A DNA stretch of 64,000 bases from the NCBI RefSeq assembly GCF_001224225.1, contig NZ_CUEE01000003.1, forward strand, positions 124,001 through 188,000, written 5' to 3'. Origin of the DNA: Staphylococcus borealis. Lineage in GTDB: Bacteria; Bacillota; Bacilli; Staphylococcales; Staphylococcaceae. Positions 51,544-64,000 of the stretch are shown piece after piece (position 1 is the stretch's first letter; each line of letters opens with the position of its first letter). Below the pieces are notes generated by a model, which was not told the DNA's origin, ran no database searches, and saw nothing but the letters and a program-made list of their open reading frames with translations. The position numbers and the translations under genes are program-made.

Positions 51544-53310
51544 TTAATGACGAATACGTAATGATAATTCTTCTAATTGCTTGTCAGAAACTTCACCTGG
51601 TGCGTCTGTTAGTAAGCATGTTGCAGACGCAGTTTTAGGGAATGCAATTGTATCACGTAAGTTTGTACGATTCGTTAATAACATAACTAAACGGTCTAAA
51701 CCTAAAGCAATACCACCATGTGGCGGTGCACCATATTTAAATGCATCTAATAGGAAACCAAATTGTTCTCTTGCTTGTTCTTTAGTAAATCCTAGTACTT
51801 CGAACATTTTTTCTTGTAATTCACCATCAGCAATTCTGATTGAACCGCCACCTAATTCATAACCATTTAAGACAATATCATATGCATTCGCTTGTGCATT
51901 TTCAGGCTCTGAATCTAATTTGCTAATATCCTCTTGTTTAGGAGATGTAAATGGATGATGCGCTGCAACATAACGTTTAGCATCTTCATCGTATTCTAGT
52001 AATGGCCAATCTGTTACCCATAGGAAATTAAGTTTTGTTTCATCAATTAGATTTAGCTCTTTAGCAATTTTAATACGTAAAGCGCCTAAACTTTGAGCTA
52101 CTACATTTGGCTTATCAGCAACAAACATTACTAAGTCTCCTGGTTCAGCTTGTGTAAGTTCTTTTAATGTTGATACATTCGCATCTTCAAAGAAACGCGC
52201 AATAGGACCACTTAATCCTTCCTCAACAACTTTCACCCATGCGAGCCCTTTTGCACCATAAATATTAACAAACTCTGTTAATGCATCCATATCTTTACGA
52301 GTATAGTTATCAGCAGCACCTTTTGCTACTATTGCTTTTACTTCACCATTATTTTCAACAGTATCTTTAAATACTTTAAAGTCCATTTCTCGACCTAATT
52401 GTGATACATCTTTAAGTTCCATGTCAAAACGTGTATCTGGCTTATCTGAGCCATAACGTCTCATTGCTTCTTCGTAAGTCATTCTAGGGAAAGGACCTTG
52501 AACATCAATACCTTTAACATCTTTTACAACTTTACGTAACATCTCTTCACCCATCTCGATGATGTCTTCTTGATCAACGAAACTCATTTCAATATCGACT
52601 TGAGTGAATTCTGGCTGACGATCAGCACGTAAATCTTCATCTCGGAAACATTTAACGATTTGATAGTATTTATCAAAGCCACTAATCATTAATAATTGTT
52701 TAAACAATTGTGGTGATTGTGGTAAAGCATAAAATTCACCTTCATGTACACGAGAAGGTACTAAATAATCTCTCGCACCTTCTGGCGTAGATTTCGTTAA
52801 AACAGGCGTTTCGATATCGAAAAAGCCATTATTATCTAAATATTCGCGAATAGAACGTGTTGTTTGATGTCTCATTTTAAATGTTTGTGCTAACTCTGGA
52901 CGTCTAAGATCTAAATAGCGATATTTTAAACGAATATTTTCATCGACATTTTGATTTTCTTCATTGATTGAAAATGGTGGTGTGTCTGATTTATTAATAA
53001 TTGTAATTTTTGAAACTTGAACTTCTACCTGTCCCGTTTTAATTTTAGGATTTACAGTATCTTCATCTCTTTTAGTTACTGTACCTTCAACTTCAACGAC
53101 ATATTCAGATCTAACTGTCTCAGCAATACTCAATGCTTCCTCAGAGAAATCAGGATTAAATACAATTTGCACAATACCTTCACGGTCACGTAAGTCTACA
53201 AAGATTAAACCGCCTAAATCACGACGATTATGAACCCAACCTTTTAAAGTAACTTTTTGATCTAAAAGTTCTTCTGTAACCAAACCACAATATGTTGTTC
53301 TTTTACTCAT
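51544..53310 (-). CDS. aspS: Aspartyl-tRNA synthetase
   Basis: AspRS charges tRNA-Asp. The 588-residue protein has an N-terminal OB anticodon-binding domain ([26 protein letters not shown]), class II motif 2 ([23 protein letters not shown]), a GAD insertion domain, and motif 3 ([13 protein letters not shown]). This is the bacterial-type long enzyme. It follows hisS by 23 bases and is probably under the same T-box. Confidence 0.98.
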   Translation of the reverse strand: MSKRTTYCGLVTEELLDQKVTLKGWVHNRRDLGGLIFVDLRDREGIVQIVFNPDFSEEALSIAETVRSEYVVEVEGTVTKRDEDTVNPKIKTGQVEVQVSKITIINKSDTPPFSINEENQNVDENIRLKYRYLDLRRPELAQTFKMRHQTTRSIREYLDNNGFFDIETPVLTKSTPEGARDYLVPSRVHEGEFYALPQSPQLFKQLLMISGFDKYYQIVKCFRDEDLRADRQPEFTQVDIEMSFVDQEDIIEMGEEMLRKVVKDVKGIDVQGPFPRMTYEEAMRRYGSDKPDTRFDMELKDVSQLGREMDFKVFKDTVENNGEVKAIVAKGAADNYTRKDMDALTEFVNIYGAKGLAWVKVVEEGLSGPIARFFEDANVSTLKELTQAEPGDLVMFVADKPNVVAQSLGALRIKIAKELNLIDETKLNFLWVTDWPLLEYDEDAKRYVAAHHPFTSPKQEDISKLDSEPENAQANAYDIVLNGYELGGGSIRIADGELQEKMFEVLGFTKEQAREQFGFLLDAFKYGAPPHGGIALGLDRLVMLLTNRTNLRDTIAFPKTASATCLLTDAPGEVSDKQLEELSLRIRH

Positions 53311-53333
53311 TTATATTCTCCTTTTATAATCAT

Positions 53334-54602
53334 TTATTTTTTGTTTTGAAAATAATTCACTAAGTTTGTTAACTTAATTGTTTCAGATTCACCAGTGGTC
53401 ATGTCTTTAACGTCAATCGTTTCATTCTCGAGTTCTTGATCACCAATGACAACTGTATATTTAGCATTTAAACGATCGGCTTGTTTCATTTGGCCTTTTA
53501 TTTTACGTTGCAAATAGTCTTTATCGGCTCTTACACCGGCTTTTCTCAATTGATTTAAAAGCTTAACACTATATCTTTCAGCTTCTTCGCCCATTGTAAC
53601 AATAAATAAATCAAACTCATCCTCAACGTTAAGTTCAATACCTTCTTCTTCAAGTGCTAACAACAATCTTTCGATACTTAATGCGAAACCAATACCTGTT
53701 TGACTTGGTCCATCTAATAGTTCAAGTAATCCATTATAACGACCACCGCCACATAAAGTAGTTATAGCACCGTCATAATTAGGATTGTCCATCATTAATT
53801 CAAAAGCAGTGTGTGTATAATAATCAAGTCCACGTACAAGATTTGGATCTTCTACATATGAAATACCTAAACGATCCAAATGACTTTTGACCTCATTATA
53901 ATAAGCTTTTGACTCTTCGTTTAAATAGTCAGTGATTCTCGGCGCATTTTTAACCGCTTCTTTATCTCTATCTATTTTACAATCCAATATTCTCATCGGA
54001 TTAGTATGCAGTCTTGATTTACAATCATCACAAAACGTATCAATAACTGGTTCGAAATGACGAATAAGTGCTTCATTATATTCTTTACGTGAATCAGCAT
54101 CACCAATACTATTGATAACTAATTTTAGATGTTTTAAGCCAAATGATTCATATATATGCATCACCATTGCTAAAACTTCGGCATCCATACTTGGATTTTC
54201 AGCACCAATTGCTTCAACACCAAATTGATTAAATTGACGATAACGCCCTTTTTGCTTACGTTCGTATCTAAACATTGGGCCATTATAGTATAATTTGACA
54301 GGTTGATTTGGTAACCCTTGCATTTTATTTTCAATATAAGAACGCACAACTGCTGCTGTTCCTTCTGGTCTTAATGTTATACTTCTATCACCTTTATCTT
54401 TGAACGTGTACATTTCTTTTTGTACGACATCTGTAGAATCGCCGACGCCACGAGCGAATAAATCTGTACTTTCAAAAATAGGTGTGCGTATTTCTTTATA
54501 ATTGTATAATTTCATTAATTCGTCTAATTGGTTTTCTATATAGCGCCACTTACTAGACTCTTCAGGTAAGATGTCTTGTGTACCTCTAGGAATTCTAATC
54601 AC
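53334..54602 (-). CDS. hisS: Histidyl-tRNA synthetase
   Basis: HisRS charges tRNA-His. The 422-residue class II enzyme has IPRGTQDILP at the N-terminus, motif 2 with FRYERKQKGRYRQFNQFGVE, the histidine-specific LVRGLDYYTHTAFE, and the motif 3 GIGFALSIERLL. A C-terminal anticodon-binding domain follows (about 330-420). The start is GTG at 54602 with AAGGAG five bases upstream. A T-box leader precedes it. Confidence 0.98.
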   Translation of the reverse strand: MIRIPRGTQDILPEESSKWRYIENQLDELMKLYNYKEIRTPIFESTDLFARGVGDSTDVVQKEMYTFKDKGDRSITLRPEGTAAVVRSYIENKMQGLPNQPVKLYYNGPMFRYERKQKGRYRQFNQFGVEAIGAENPSMDAEVLAMVMHIYESFGLKHLKLVINSIGDADSRKEYNEALIRHFEPVIDTFCDDCKSRLHTNPMRILDCKIDRDKEAVKNAPRITDYLNEESKAYYNEVKSHLDRLGISYVEDPNLVRGLDYYTHTAFELMMDNPNYDGAITTLCGGGRYNGLLELLDGPSQTGIGFALSIERLLLALEEEGIELNVEDEFDLFIVTMGEEAERYSVKLLNQLRKAGVRADKDYLQRKIKGQMKQADRLNAKYTVVIGDQELENETIDVKDMTTGESETIKLTNLVNYFQNKK

Positions 54603-54642
54603 ACAATCACTCCTTCATTTTCTTTTTTAAACTCTCTTTAAT

Positions 54643-54889
54643 AAAAAAAGCCCCTTATATAGTATAACTACTATACAAGGGACGAATCGCCGTGTTGCCA
54701 CCCTAATTGTAACGAAGTCAATTTCTTAAACTAAGTTACCACTCAAAACGCGTAACGTACGTCAATCGGCTTAATCTATTAAAGCACCTGTTCTTGTGTT
54801 CAAAGTTATAAATTACTCAGTATAATCTTCCAGCCAAGGATTATATCTCTACACAATTATATGAATTGTTGTCTCTTTCATTTATACTT
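54643..54889 (-). promoter_or_regulatory. T-box riboswitch leader of hisS-aspS
   Basis: The T-box sequence AGGGTGGCAACACGGCG (minus strand, about 54688-54704) is followed by a terminator stem (CCCTTGTATAGTA with TACTATATAAGGGG) and a T-run near 54643-54649. The segment TTTGAACACAAG contains CAC, a histidine codon, in a place comparable to the alaS specifier; this is by eye and not folded. A good promoter lies directly upstream. Confidence 0.88.
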
Positions 54890-54895
54890 TCAAGA

Positions 54896-54924
54896 ATCAT
54901 ATCGGTATTAATTATAAAGTTCAA
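54896..54924 (-). promoter_or_regulatory. Sigma-A promoter of hisS-aspS
   Basis: TTGAAC (54919-54924) and TATGAT (54896-54901) on the minus strand are 17 bases apart, just upstream of the T-box leader. Confidence 0.75.
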
Positions 54925-54961
54925 TAACTATGATAACGAGTTTATGTATAGTTTGCAAGCT

Positions 54962-55837
54962 TTAAGATGCAAAATATTGTTTTAATCCATCAACAACAGC
55001 TTCTTCTACAACTTGTCTATGGATTTGATCTCTGATCATTACTTCATCAGTTGGATTACTAATATAACCAAGCTCTAATAATACAGCTGGCTTATTCGTT
55101 TGTCTAAGTACTTGGAAGTTCTCTTGTCGTGTGCCCCTATTAGACAATAATGCTTTCTTTTGTATATTAGCATTCAACGTCTCTGCTAATGTTTCCTGAT
55201 TATCTTTATACCAATAAACCGTTGCACCATTTGCATTAGGACTATCAAGAGAATCATTATGTATACTGATAAAAACATCACCATTCATTTTTCTATCATC
55301 TAGACTAACATAAGTATCATCTGATCTCGTTAACTTTACTGTTGCACCTGCTTTTTCAAGTGCACGCTTCAATTCTTTTGCAGTTTTCAAAGTATAATTC
55401 TTCTCTAAACTCTTTTTTGTAGTATTACTGGATGCACCTTGGTCATTGCCTCCATGTCCAGGGTCTAAGACAATGACCTTATTTTTCAAAGGGTTTTCAT
55501 TCTTGTTAGCATCCGCTTCAATATTTAAGCTTGTATGCCATCCAGCTATCCATCCCTTTTCAGTGCCATCTCTACTTTCAACTTCTATCCATTTACCAGA
55601 TTTACCTAATCTTGTGAATGTGTCGCCTTTATCGACATGATAAATCACAGGATAGGCGGCATTTGGACCAGTACGTAATTCAGCATCTTCAGAAACTGTA
55701 ATTCTATTGCTTCCTTGATCACTATGATTCATAAGCATATATAATAAAATTAAAAATAATATAAATGCGCATACAACAACCAATGTTGTTAGATTTTTAA
55801 GATCATGTTTAGATAACCATGCATCTATTTTATTCAT
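54962..55837 (-). CDS. lytH: Membrane-anchored N-acetylmuramoyl-L-alanine amidase LytH
   Basis: LytH removes stem peptides from uncrosslinked peptidoglycan and so controls where new wall is made. The 291-residue protein has one N-terminal membrane segment (about 17-37), a bacterial SH3 domain (about 45-105), and an Amidase_3 domain with zinc/catalytic residues in [20 protein letters not shown] and LELGY (about 120-290). It overlaps dtd by four bases (ATGA). In S. aureus its activity needs the partner ActH, encoded elsewhere. Confidence 0.93.
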   Translation of the reverse strand: MNKIDAWLSKHDLKNLTTLVVVCAFILFLILLYMLMNHSDQGSNRITVSEDAELRTGPNAAYPVIYHVDKGDTFTRLGKSGKWIEVESRDGTEKGWIAGWHTSLNIEADANKNENPLKNKVIVLDPGHGGNDQGASSNTTKKSLEKNYTLKTAKELKRALEKAGATVKLTRSDDTYVSLDDRKMNGDVFISIHNDSLDSPNANGATVYWYKDNQETLAETLNANIQKKALLSNRGTRQENFQVLRQTNKPAVLLELGYISNPTDEVMIRDQIHRQVVEEAVVDGLKQYFAS

Positions 55838-56286
55838 ATTATTTTGCCATCCTGACTTTCATAAATAATCGTAACTGGACCATCATTTATAATTTCAACT
55901 TCCATGTCCGTGCCAAATTCACCAGTTTGCACTTCAACATCGTACGATCTTAAGGCAGTGTTAAATTTTTCATATAACACATTGGCTTCTTCAGGGTTCT
56001 TTGAATTTGAAAATCCAGGTCGATTACCCTTGCGGACGTCAGCATATAACGTAAATTGTGAAATAGATAAAATTTGACCATCCACCTGTTGAATATTTAA
56101 ATTAAGTTTGCCATTATCATCTTCAAACAAACGTGCATTTATGATTTTTTTAGCAACTGCTTCTATGTCGGCTTCAGTTGTTTCCTTACCTATACCAACT
56201 AGCAAGCAATAACCTTTGTCTATTTCATTATGAATGCTGTCATTTGTAACTGCTGCTCTTTTTACTCTTTGTACAACTACTCTCAT
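55834..56286 (-). CDS. dtd: D-aminoacyl-tRNA deacylase
   Basis: Dtd hydrolyses D-aminoacyl- and glycyl-tRNA mistakes. The 150-residue protein has [13 protein letters not shown] at the N-terminus, [17 protein letters not shown] with the catalytic Ser-Gln-Phe-Thr segment, and NDGPVT, the Gly-cis-Pro motif. It lies between rsh (15-base gap) and lytH (overlap), as in other Firmicutes. Confidence 0.97.
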   Translation of the reverse strand: MRVVVQRVKRAAVTNDSIHNEIDKGYCLLVGIGKETTEADIEAVAKKIINARLFEDDNGKLNLNIQQVDGQILSISQFTLYADVRKGNRPGFSNSKNPEEANVLYEKFNTALRSYDVEVQTGEFGTDMEVEIINDGPVTIIYESQDGKII

Positions 56287-56301
56287 ATTAATAGCACCTC
56301 A

Positions 56302-58518
<2,217 letters not shown>

Positions 58519-58757
58519 TCAAATACTCAACCAATATTCGAATTTTTGAAAATTAAGAAAACATACATTGTCCTTCTTTAATCCGAGTATATCATCTATT
58601 TCGATATAGAAATGCGAGTATTACTTTAATTTTATCAAATGTTAAAAGAACTATAAAAGCTTTAACAATTATATAAATAATAGTTCTATGATACTACAAG
58701 TTTTTAAATAAATAAATGGTGTTACACTAAAACAAAAACAAGTCGTTTATTTTAGTA

Positions 58758-58812
58758 ACAAAAAGTGGGAATAAGATAGAATTCCTTTCGAATTCATTAT
58801 CTCACTCCCACT
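58758..58812 (-). terminator. GAATTC-cored palindromic terminator after apt
   Basis: AGTGGGA (58764-58770) pairs with TCCCACT (58806-58812), enclosing GATAGAATTC and GAATTCATTATC. T-rich sequence follows on the minus strand. It ends the recJ-apt transcript. The remaining part of the 374-base gap up to rsh includes a probable extended -10 (TGATATACT, about 58586-58594) for rsh and no gene. Confidence 0.8.
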
Positions 58813-58865
58813 TATTACGCAAGAATTAATCAACATGCGCAACGCTTATGTCGTACGCTAGTCAA

Positions 58866-59384
58866 TTATTCATCGTATGAAATTAAGCTCATAACGTCAT
58901 AATCTTTAATTTTTTCAATACCATTTAAATATTTAAGTTCAATAATAAATGCAATTCCAACAACGATACCGCCAAGCTTTTCAACTAATTTAATTGCAGC
59001 TTCAATCGTACCTCCAGTTGCTAACAAATCATCTGTGATAAGCACACGTTGACCTGGTTTAATTGCATCATTATGCATCGTTAAAACATTTGTTCCGTAC
59101 TCTAAGTCATATTCGTAGCGAATGACCTCACGAGGTAACTTACCTTCTTTTCTAACTGGCGCAAAACCAATACCCATTGAATACGCTACTGGACATCCAA
59201 TGATAAATCCTCTAGCTTCAGGACCTACAACAACATCTACATCTCTGTCTTTAGCATATTTTACAATTTGATCGGTAGCATAACCATAAGCTTCTCCATT
59301 ATCCATGATTGTAGTTATATCTTTGAAACTTACTCCCGGTTTTGGCCAATCTTGCACTTCCGAAACATATTGCTTTAAATCCAT
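58866..59384 (-). CDS. apt: Adenine phosphoribosyltransferase
   Basis: Apt makes AMP from adenine and PRPP in purine salvage. The 172-residue protein has the type I PRTase signature [13 protein letters not shown] (about 119-131), the pyrophosphate loop segment [10 protein letters not shown], and a short N-terminal hood. It lies 21 bases after recJ and before rsh, as in Firmicutes. Confidence 0.98.
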   Translation of the reverse strand: MDLKQYVSEVQDWPKPGVSFKDITTIMDNGEAYGYATDQIVKYAKDRDVDVVVGPEARGFIIGCPVAYSMGIGFAPVRKEGKLPREVIRYEYDLEYGTNVLTMHNDAIKPGQRVLITDDLLATGGTIEAAIKLVEKLGGIVVGIAFIIELKYLNGIEKIKDYDVMSLISYDE

Positions 59385-59405
59385 TTATCTATTTCCTCCT
59401 ATAAT

Positions 59406-61679
59406 CTAACCCTTTTGTGATTTAATCCAAGTTTTTAGTTGCGTAAAATCATCATAAAGAAGAAGTTTCTCAACTTCCATTCTTGATTGTCTTAGTTGAT
59501 AAACACGACTTGTTTCAATATTTTGTTTATTAGGATTATCTTTAATTTTAATTATACCATTTTCCTCTGTTACAAAACCTAACTCAAAAAATACTTTTAA
59601 CATAAATTTTAAAATGTTAGGCTTTACATCTAGAAACTGACACAATAACATGCCTTCTTGTTCTAAATTTGTTTCTTTTTTAGTTATTAGTGCTTTATAA
59701 CAGTTTTTGAATTGCGTCGTCGTCGGCATACCATCAAAATAGATTGATTGTTGATGTTGTAACACTAAATAAAGTTGAGAATAATTTAATTCTTCGAGAC
59801 TCATTTTTAAACTCTCTAAATCAAGTGGTAAATCTCTTAAGACAACGACTTCATGGTCCCCATCTATTTTATCACCATAATAATAGTAATTATCATGTAA
59901 TTTTTCTTTTTTAGGATGAATCAAGAATGCAATATTAGTATCACTAGGGTCCAAATTCAATTGTTTACGTTTACTTCGATAGTCTAATATTTGTTCATTA
60001 TTTGTTGCAATATCTTGAATAATAAATTGTGGTGATTGATTACCATTCCATTCGTTGATTTGCAAATTACCCAGAAGATTAATTGGTTGACCAAGTTCTA
60101 TTTGCGTAGCTAAATCACCATTTTGCCAAAATAAACTTTGCAGTTTCAATTGCCCAGTTATTAATTTTAAGTGGTTTTTATCTTTGCCAATGGCTTTAAC
60201 ATCTACAACTTCATTGTCATCTAATTCTAATAACGGTTTCTCAAAATCCGTACCAAATGGACTGAGTCTTTGAATATCACGAATATTGTTAATCGTAATA
60301 TCATTCTCTTCTAATTTAACTGCGACACGTTTGTTTGGCTCTAATGACGTATGTTCTGATAATTGGTGCATCCATTCATTTAATCCTTGCTCTAACGACT
60401 CAATATAATCAATTTCCATTGTCATTCCAGCCGCCATATGGTGACCACCGAATTTTGAAATTAAATCTTGATGTGCACTTAAAATTTCAAACATAGATAC
60501 TTGCTCTATACTTCGTGCTGACCCTTTAGCATGGTTTTGTTCTAAATCAATATTAAGCATCAAAGTCGGTAGTCCATAGGTTTCAACTATTCTAGATGCT
60601 ACGATACCAAGGACACCTTCATGCCAATCTTCTTTAGCTAATAACAAAAATTGTTTGCCCTTGTTCACTTTATCCTCGGCTATGGCTAATGCTTCTTCAG
60701 TAATCTTAGCAACTATCTCTTTACGTTCAATATTAAAATGTTCAACTTGTTCCGCTAGAAATTCCGCTTCTTCTTCATCTTCTGTCATTAATAATTCTGC
60801 TGCTAACGAAGCATCTTCTAATCGGCCTACTGCATTTAGTCTGGGTCCTATAATGAAACCTATCGTTTCTTCGTTAATCGTGTCATTATAACCCGCTTGG
60901 TTAAGTAAAGCTTTAATTTGTATCGGACAGCTTTCGTTTAACAAAGCTAATCCTTGTTTTACAATCGAACGATTTTCGTCAGTCAATGAAACTAAATCTG
61001 CAATCGTTCCTATTGCAGCTAAGCCTATAAAATAATTAGGTGGATTATCCAATAATACTTGAGATAATTTATACGCCACACCAGCACCACACAAATAATG
61101 AAATGGATAGTCATATTCCGGGTGCATTGGGTGCACGATTGAATATGCTGAAGGTAACGTTCGACCAATTTCATGATGGTCAGTAACAATAACGTCAACG
61201 CCTAGTTCTTGTATCATTTCAATCTCTTTATGACCTTGTATACCATTATCGACAGTTATGATTAGGGATACACCTTCGTCATGTGCATTTCTAAATGCAA
61301 GTTCATTAGGTCCATAACCTTCTGTGAAGCGATTCGGAATATACCAACCTACCTCAGCACCTAATGTCTTTAACGTATTAACCAATATAGTCGTAGACGT
61401 GACACCATCAGCATCATAATCACCATATACTAAAATGCGTTCATTTTTATCTATAGCTTCATTAATTCGATTGACCGCTTTTTCCATATCACTTAATAAC
61501 CAAGGTTCATGGTTGACGGCTGTTTGATTTAAAATCGCTTTAATAGACGCATCTTCAGTAATGGATTTACTTTCAAGTACTTTTTTTATAATAGGTGTTA
61601 ATTGATATTTATTTGCTAATGTTTCATCTATGTATTGTGTTGGAGGTTCATATAGCCAATTATATTTTGATTTAATCAT
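59406..61679 (-). CDS. recJ: Single-stranded-DNA-specific exonuclease RecJ
   Basis: RecJ degrades single-stranded DNA 5' to 3' in recombination and repair. The 757-residue protein has the DHH phosphoesterase motifs VYGDYDADGVTS, TVDNGI and DHHEIG (about 80-165), a DHHA1 domain with GGHHMAAGMT (about 415), and an OB-fold region. The C-terminal extension is longer than in proteobacterial RecJ, normal for Firmicutes. It is separated from secDF by a terminator. Confidence 0.96.
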   Translation of the reverse strand: MIKSKYNWLYEPPTQYIDETLANKYQLTPIIKKVLESKSITEDASIKAILNQTAVNHEPWLLSDMEKAVNRINEAIDKNERILVYGDYDADGVTSTTILVNTLKTLGAEVGWYIPNRFTEGYGPNELAFRNAHDEGVSLIITVDNGIQGHKEIEMIQELGVDVIVTDHHEIGRTLPSAYSIVHPMHPEYDYPFHYLCGAGVAYKLSQVLLDNPPNYFIGLAAIGTIADLVSLTDENRSIVKQGLALLNESCPIQIKALLNQAGYNDTINEETIGFIIGPRLNAVGRLEDASLAAELLMTEDEEEAEFLAEQVEHFNIERKEIVAKITEEALAIAEDKVNKGKQFLLLAKEDWHEGVLGIVASRIVETYGLPTLMLNIDLEQNHAKGSARSIEQVSMFEILSAHQDLISKFGGHHMAAGMTMEIDYIESLEQGLNEWMHQLSEHTSLEPNKRVAVKLEENDITINNIRDIQRLSPFGTDFEKPLLELDDNEVVDVKAIGKDKNHLKLITGQLKLQSLFWQNGDLATQIELGQPINLLGNLQINEWNGNQSPQFIIQDIATNNEQILDYRSKRKQLNLDPSDTNIAFLIHPKKEKLHDNYYYYGDKIDGDHEVVVLRDLPLDLESLKMSLEELNYSQLYLVLQHQQSIYFDGMPTTTQFKNCYKALITKKETNLEQEGMLLCQFLDVKPNILKFMLKVFFELGFVTEENGIIKIKDNPNKQNIETSRVYQLRQSRMEVEKLLLYDDFTQLKTWIKSQKG

Positions 61680-61763
61680 GTCATTATCCTCCCTTTTTCC
61701 AAAAGCAATTATACCGAAAATTGAGCTAAATAAAAAGTAATCAACGTTAAGTTATTAAAAGCA

Positions 61764-61812
61764 ATAAAAAAGAGTAGAACGGAATTCTAATTGAATTCAA
61801 CATTCTACTCTT
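61764..61812 (-). terminator. GAATTC-cored palindromic terminator after secDF
   Basis: AAGAGTAGAA (61770-61779) pairs with TTCTACTCTT (61803-61812), enclosing GAATTC at 61782 and 61793. A T-run follows on the minus strand. It begins six bases past the secDF stop codon. Confidence 0.88.
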
Positions 61813-61817
61813 ATAAT

Positions 61818-64000
61818 CTATACTAATATTTTTTCATCATTTGATTTTTTCTCTTTGTATACCGTTAACTTACCATTATCTGATTTCTTAAGTTGTCGTT
61901 TTTTCATAATACCCCATAATGGCACAGCGATAAATACTGAAGAGAACACACCAGAAACTAATCCGATTAATAGTGCTAATGAGAAGTTAAATAAACTTGA
62001 TGCACCAAAAATTAAAATCGCTACTACGACCACAATAACAGTTAATACCGTATTGATAGAACGTGTCATTGTTTGACGTATAGATCGATTGACGATTTCA
62101 TCGATTTGTTCAGGTTTAGTAATAACCTTAATTTTATGAAGGTTCTCCCTTACACGGTCGAATGTAACAATCGTATCATTAATTGAATAACCTACAATGG
62201 TTAGTACAGCTGCGATAAATGTAATATCAACTTCTAATCGGAATAAACTGAATAAAGCAACAATCATAAAGACGTCATGGAGCAATGCTAAAACAGATGA
62301 TAATCCCATTCTCCATTCGAATCTTAGTGATACATAGATAATAATACCTATTGCAGCGTATATAAGTGCTTTCATTGCATTTTTAGCTAATTCTTGACCA
62401 ATCATAGGTGATACAGTATTGACTGTTGGTTTATGACCATACTCGTCATTTACTTTTTTATTTAACTCTACGACTTTATTTTTAGATAAGTCTTTTTTGA
62501 ATTGAACAGTCGCTTGTTTGTTGTCATTACCATTAATTTGAACTTGATCTGGTGATAATCCTAAATCTTTCATCGTACGTTCAACTTTAGGTTGTGATAG
62601 TTTCATATTAGAATCAATGTCTACTCTAGTACCTGCTGAAAAATCAATACCTAGGTTTAATTTGAAGATACTCAATATAACAATACCAACGATTAAGATT
62701 AAAATACTAAATCCAATTAATGGTTTTGCTAATTTTACAAAATTCCATTTTTCATATGAGGTTTTAAGATCATGAACATCTACGCCTTCATTAATATCAT
62801 GTCGATCCTTCTTACTAACACCAAATAACCAGAATTTCTTCTTAAAGTAGTTAGAAGATACGAGTAATGATAATAAACCTCTTGATAAGAATACGGCTGT
62901 TACAAATATCATCAAGATACCTAAAAGTAACATTGTTGCGAAACCTTTAACTGAGCTTTCACCGAAGAAGAATAACACACCTGCTGCAATTACTGTTGTT
63001 AAGTTCGAGTCAAAGATAGTTAAGAATGAACTTTTATTTGCTTTAGAGTAAGCCTGTTTTAATGTCCTACCGATTCGCAATTCATCTTTTATCCGCTCAT
63101 ACATGATAATATTCGCATCTACCGCCATACCTACACCAAGCACAAGTGCCGCTAATCCCGGTAATGTAAGCACACCAGAAATAAAGTTAAATGCTACTAA
63201 AGTAAGGTAAATATATACTGTTAATGCGATAATAGCAACGATACCTGGAAGTCTGTAGAAGCCTACCATAAATAAGTATATAATTGCTACTCCAATTGCA
63301 GATGCAAATATAGTTTTATCAAGTGCGTCTTGACCAAATTGTGCACCTACTGAATTAGAGTAAATTTCTTTTAAGTCAACTGGTAAAGAACCTGCGTTAA
63401 GCAATTCTGCAATTTGTTTAGCACGTTCCACACCTTCTTGACCATGGAAGCCACCTGAAATTTCAACGCTATCAGAATTAATTGGTTGATCAACAGACGC
63501 TGCTGAAACGAACTTACGTTTGTCTTCAGGTTTTTCTAATTCTTTATGGTAGCTATCTCCTTTTTTAAAATCAAGCCAAACTACCATCATGTTTTCTTGT
63601 TTTTTTGAAATTTCTTCTGTTACTTTTTTAAATTTTGCGCGGTCTTTTAATTTAAACGTAACTGCCGGCTCATTTGTACCTTGCTTGAATTCTTGCTTAG
63701 CTGAGCCTTGTACAATATCTTTACCTGTTAATTTAACTTTGTCATTAGCATCACGAATCGTTAAATTAGCCTGAGAAGATAATATTTTACGTGCCTCATC
63801 AGGATCTTTTACACCTGCTAGTTGAACTCTGATACGATCTGGATCCTCAACTTGAATGTGAGGTTCAGAAACACCTAGCACGTTGACACGGTTTTCCAAA
63901 GTTCTAGCAGTAGATTGCAAGGCTTTTTCATCGATTTTTTTATCCCCATCAAGTGGTTTAACTTGATAAAGCACTTCGAATCCACCTTGTAAATCTAGTC
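61818..64000 (-). CDS. secDF: Fused protein-export membrane protein SecDF (5' end outside window)
   Basis: SecDF aids SecYEG-driven export using the proton gradient. The visible part begins within the SecD motif (about LDLQGGFEVLYQV at the edge) and continues through the periplasmic P1 domain, the SecD membrane domain with GLAALVLGVGMAVDANIIMYERIKDE, a linker (KDRHDINEGVDVHD), and the SecF half with VGYSINDTIVTFDRVRENL. SecD and SecF are fused, the usual arrangement in Bacillus and staphylococci. The frame is open to base 64000, so the start is missing rather than the gene being broken. Confidence 0.97.
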   Translation of the reverse strand, partial: LDLQGGFEVLYQVKPLDGDKKIDEKALQSTARTLENRVNVLGVSEPHIQVEDPDRIRVQLAGVKDPDEARKILSSQANLTIRDANDKVKLTGKDIVQGSAKQEFKQGTNEPAVTFKLKDRAKFKKVTEEISKKQENMMVVWLDFKKGDSYHKELEKPEDKRKFVSAASVDQPINSDSVEISGGFHGQEGVERAKQIAELLNAGSLPVDLKEIYSNSVGAQFGQDALDKTIFASAIGVAIIYLFMVGFYRLPGIVAIIALTVYIYLTLVAFNFISGVLTLPGLAALVLGVGMAVDANIIMYERIKDELRIGRTLKQAYSKANKSSFLTIFDSNLTTVIAAGVLFFFGESSVKGFATMLLLGILMIFVTAVFLSRGLLSLLVSSNYFKKKFWLFGVSKKDRHDINEGVDVHDLKTSYEKWNFVKLAKPLIGFSILILIVGIVILSIFKLNLGIDFSAGTRVDIDSNMKLSQPKVERTMKDLGLSPDQVQINGNDNKQATVQFKKDLSKNKVVELNKKVNDEYGHKPTVNTVSPMIGQELAKNAMKALIYAAIGIIIYVSLRFEWRMGLSSVLALLHDVFMIVALFSLFRLEVDITFIAAVLTIVGYSINDTIVTFDRVRENLHKIKVITKPEQIDEIVNRSIRQTMTRSINTVLTVIVVVVAILIFGASSLFNFSLALLIGLVSGVFSSVFIAVPLWGIMKKRQLKKSDNGKLTVYKEKKSNDEKILV

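Noticed and set aside
61818-64000. secDF as a gene broken at its start
   Set aside because: The reading frame stays open to the window edge with the SecD motif intact, so it is only cut off by the window.

Overview
The window is a stretch of low-G+C Firmicute core chromosome and almost certainly comes from a Staphylococcus. Gene content and order match the staphylococcal block running from phoH to secDF, which is largely shared with Bacillus: phoH, floA, rpsU, the dnaK heat-shock operon, lepA, rpsT, comE, yqeG-nadD, pxp/acc, greA-udk, trhP/trmR, alaS, recD2, mnmA, cymR, rarA, aspS-hisS, rsh, recJ and secDF. Protein sequences remembered for S. aureus are similar but not identical, so a coagulase-negative species is more likely. 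I cannot fix the species without a search.

All protein genes are on the minus strand except rpsT, a flavin-dependent monooxygenase gene and rarA. Layout by region: (1) 1-3.6 kb: phoH (cut by the window edge), an unknown membrane-anchored coiled-coil protein, floA-nfeD and rpsU. (2) 3.7-11.6 kb: a heat-shock operon hrcA-grpE-dnaK-dnaJ-prmA-rsmE-mtaB with a CIRCE element and a CtsR-like box at its promoter. (3) 11.6-19.9 kb: hemW, lepA, rpsT, holA and the competence genes comEA-comEB-comEC. (4) 19.9-25.6 kb: a tightly packed ribosome-assembly, NAD and shikimate cluster (yqeM-like methyltransferase, rsfS, yqeK, nadD, yhbY, aroE, yqeH, yqeG) and mtnN. (5) 25.9-31.5 kb: an operon joining 5-oxoprolinase genes pxpABC with second copies of accB/accC and an NRAMP-related transporter that lacks the metal-binding motif. 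(6) 32-46 kb: greA, udk, the wobble-uridine methoxylation genes trmR-trhP1-trhP2, a DUF1292-ruvX-ireB trio, alaS with its T-box, recD2, a TPR protein, and mnmA with its cysteine desulfurase. (7) 46-50 kb: a four-unit STAR-like repeat array, the monooxygenase gene, a 44-residue protein, cymR and rarA. (8) 50-64 kb: tcdA, 6S RNA, aspS-hisS with a T-box, lytH-dtd-rsh, apt, recJ and secDF (cut by the window edge).

Many genes serve translation: tRNA modification (mtaB, mnmA, trhP1/2, trmR, tcdA), aminoacylation (alaS, aspS, hisS), tRNA proofreading (dtd), ribosome assembly and silencing, and stringent response (rsh). Several starts are GTG or TTG, chosen from Shine-Dalgarno spacing.

I found no CRISPR array, transposase, prophage, tRNA or rRNA gene, and no evident new defence system. 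The most interesting non-routine items are the pxp-acc-transporter operon, a family of GAATTC-cored palindromic terminators, the STAR array, a hairpin covering the comEA start, an orphan terminator that may end a small RNA, and the 44-residue gene with a possible sigma-B promoter.
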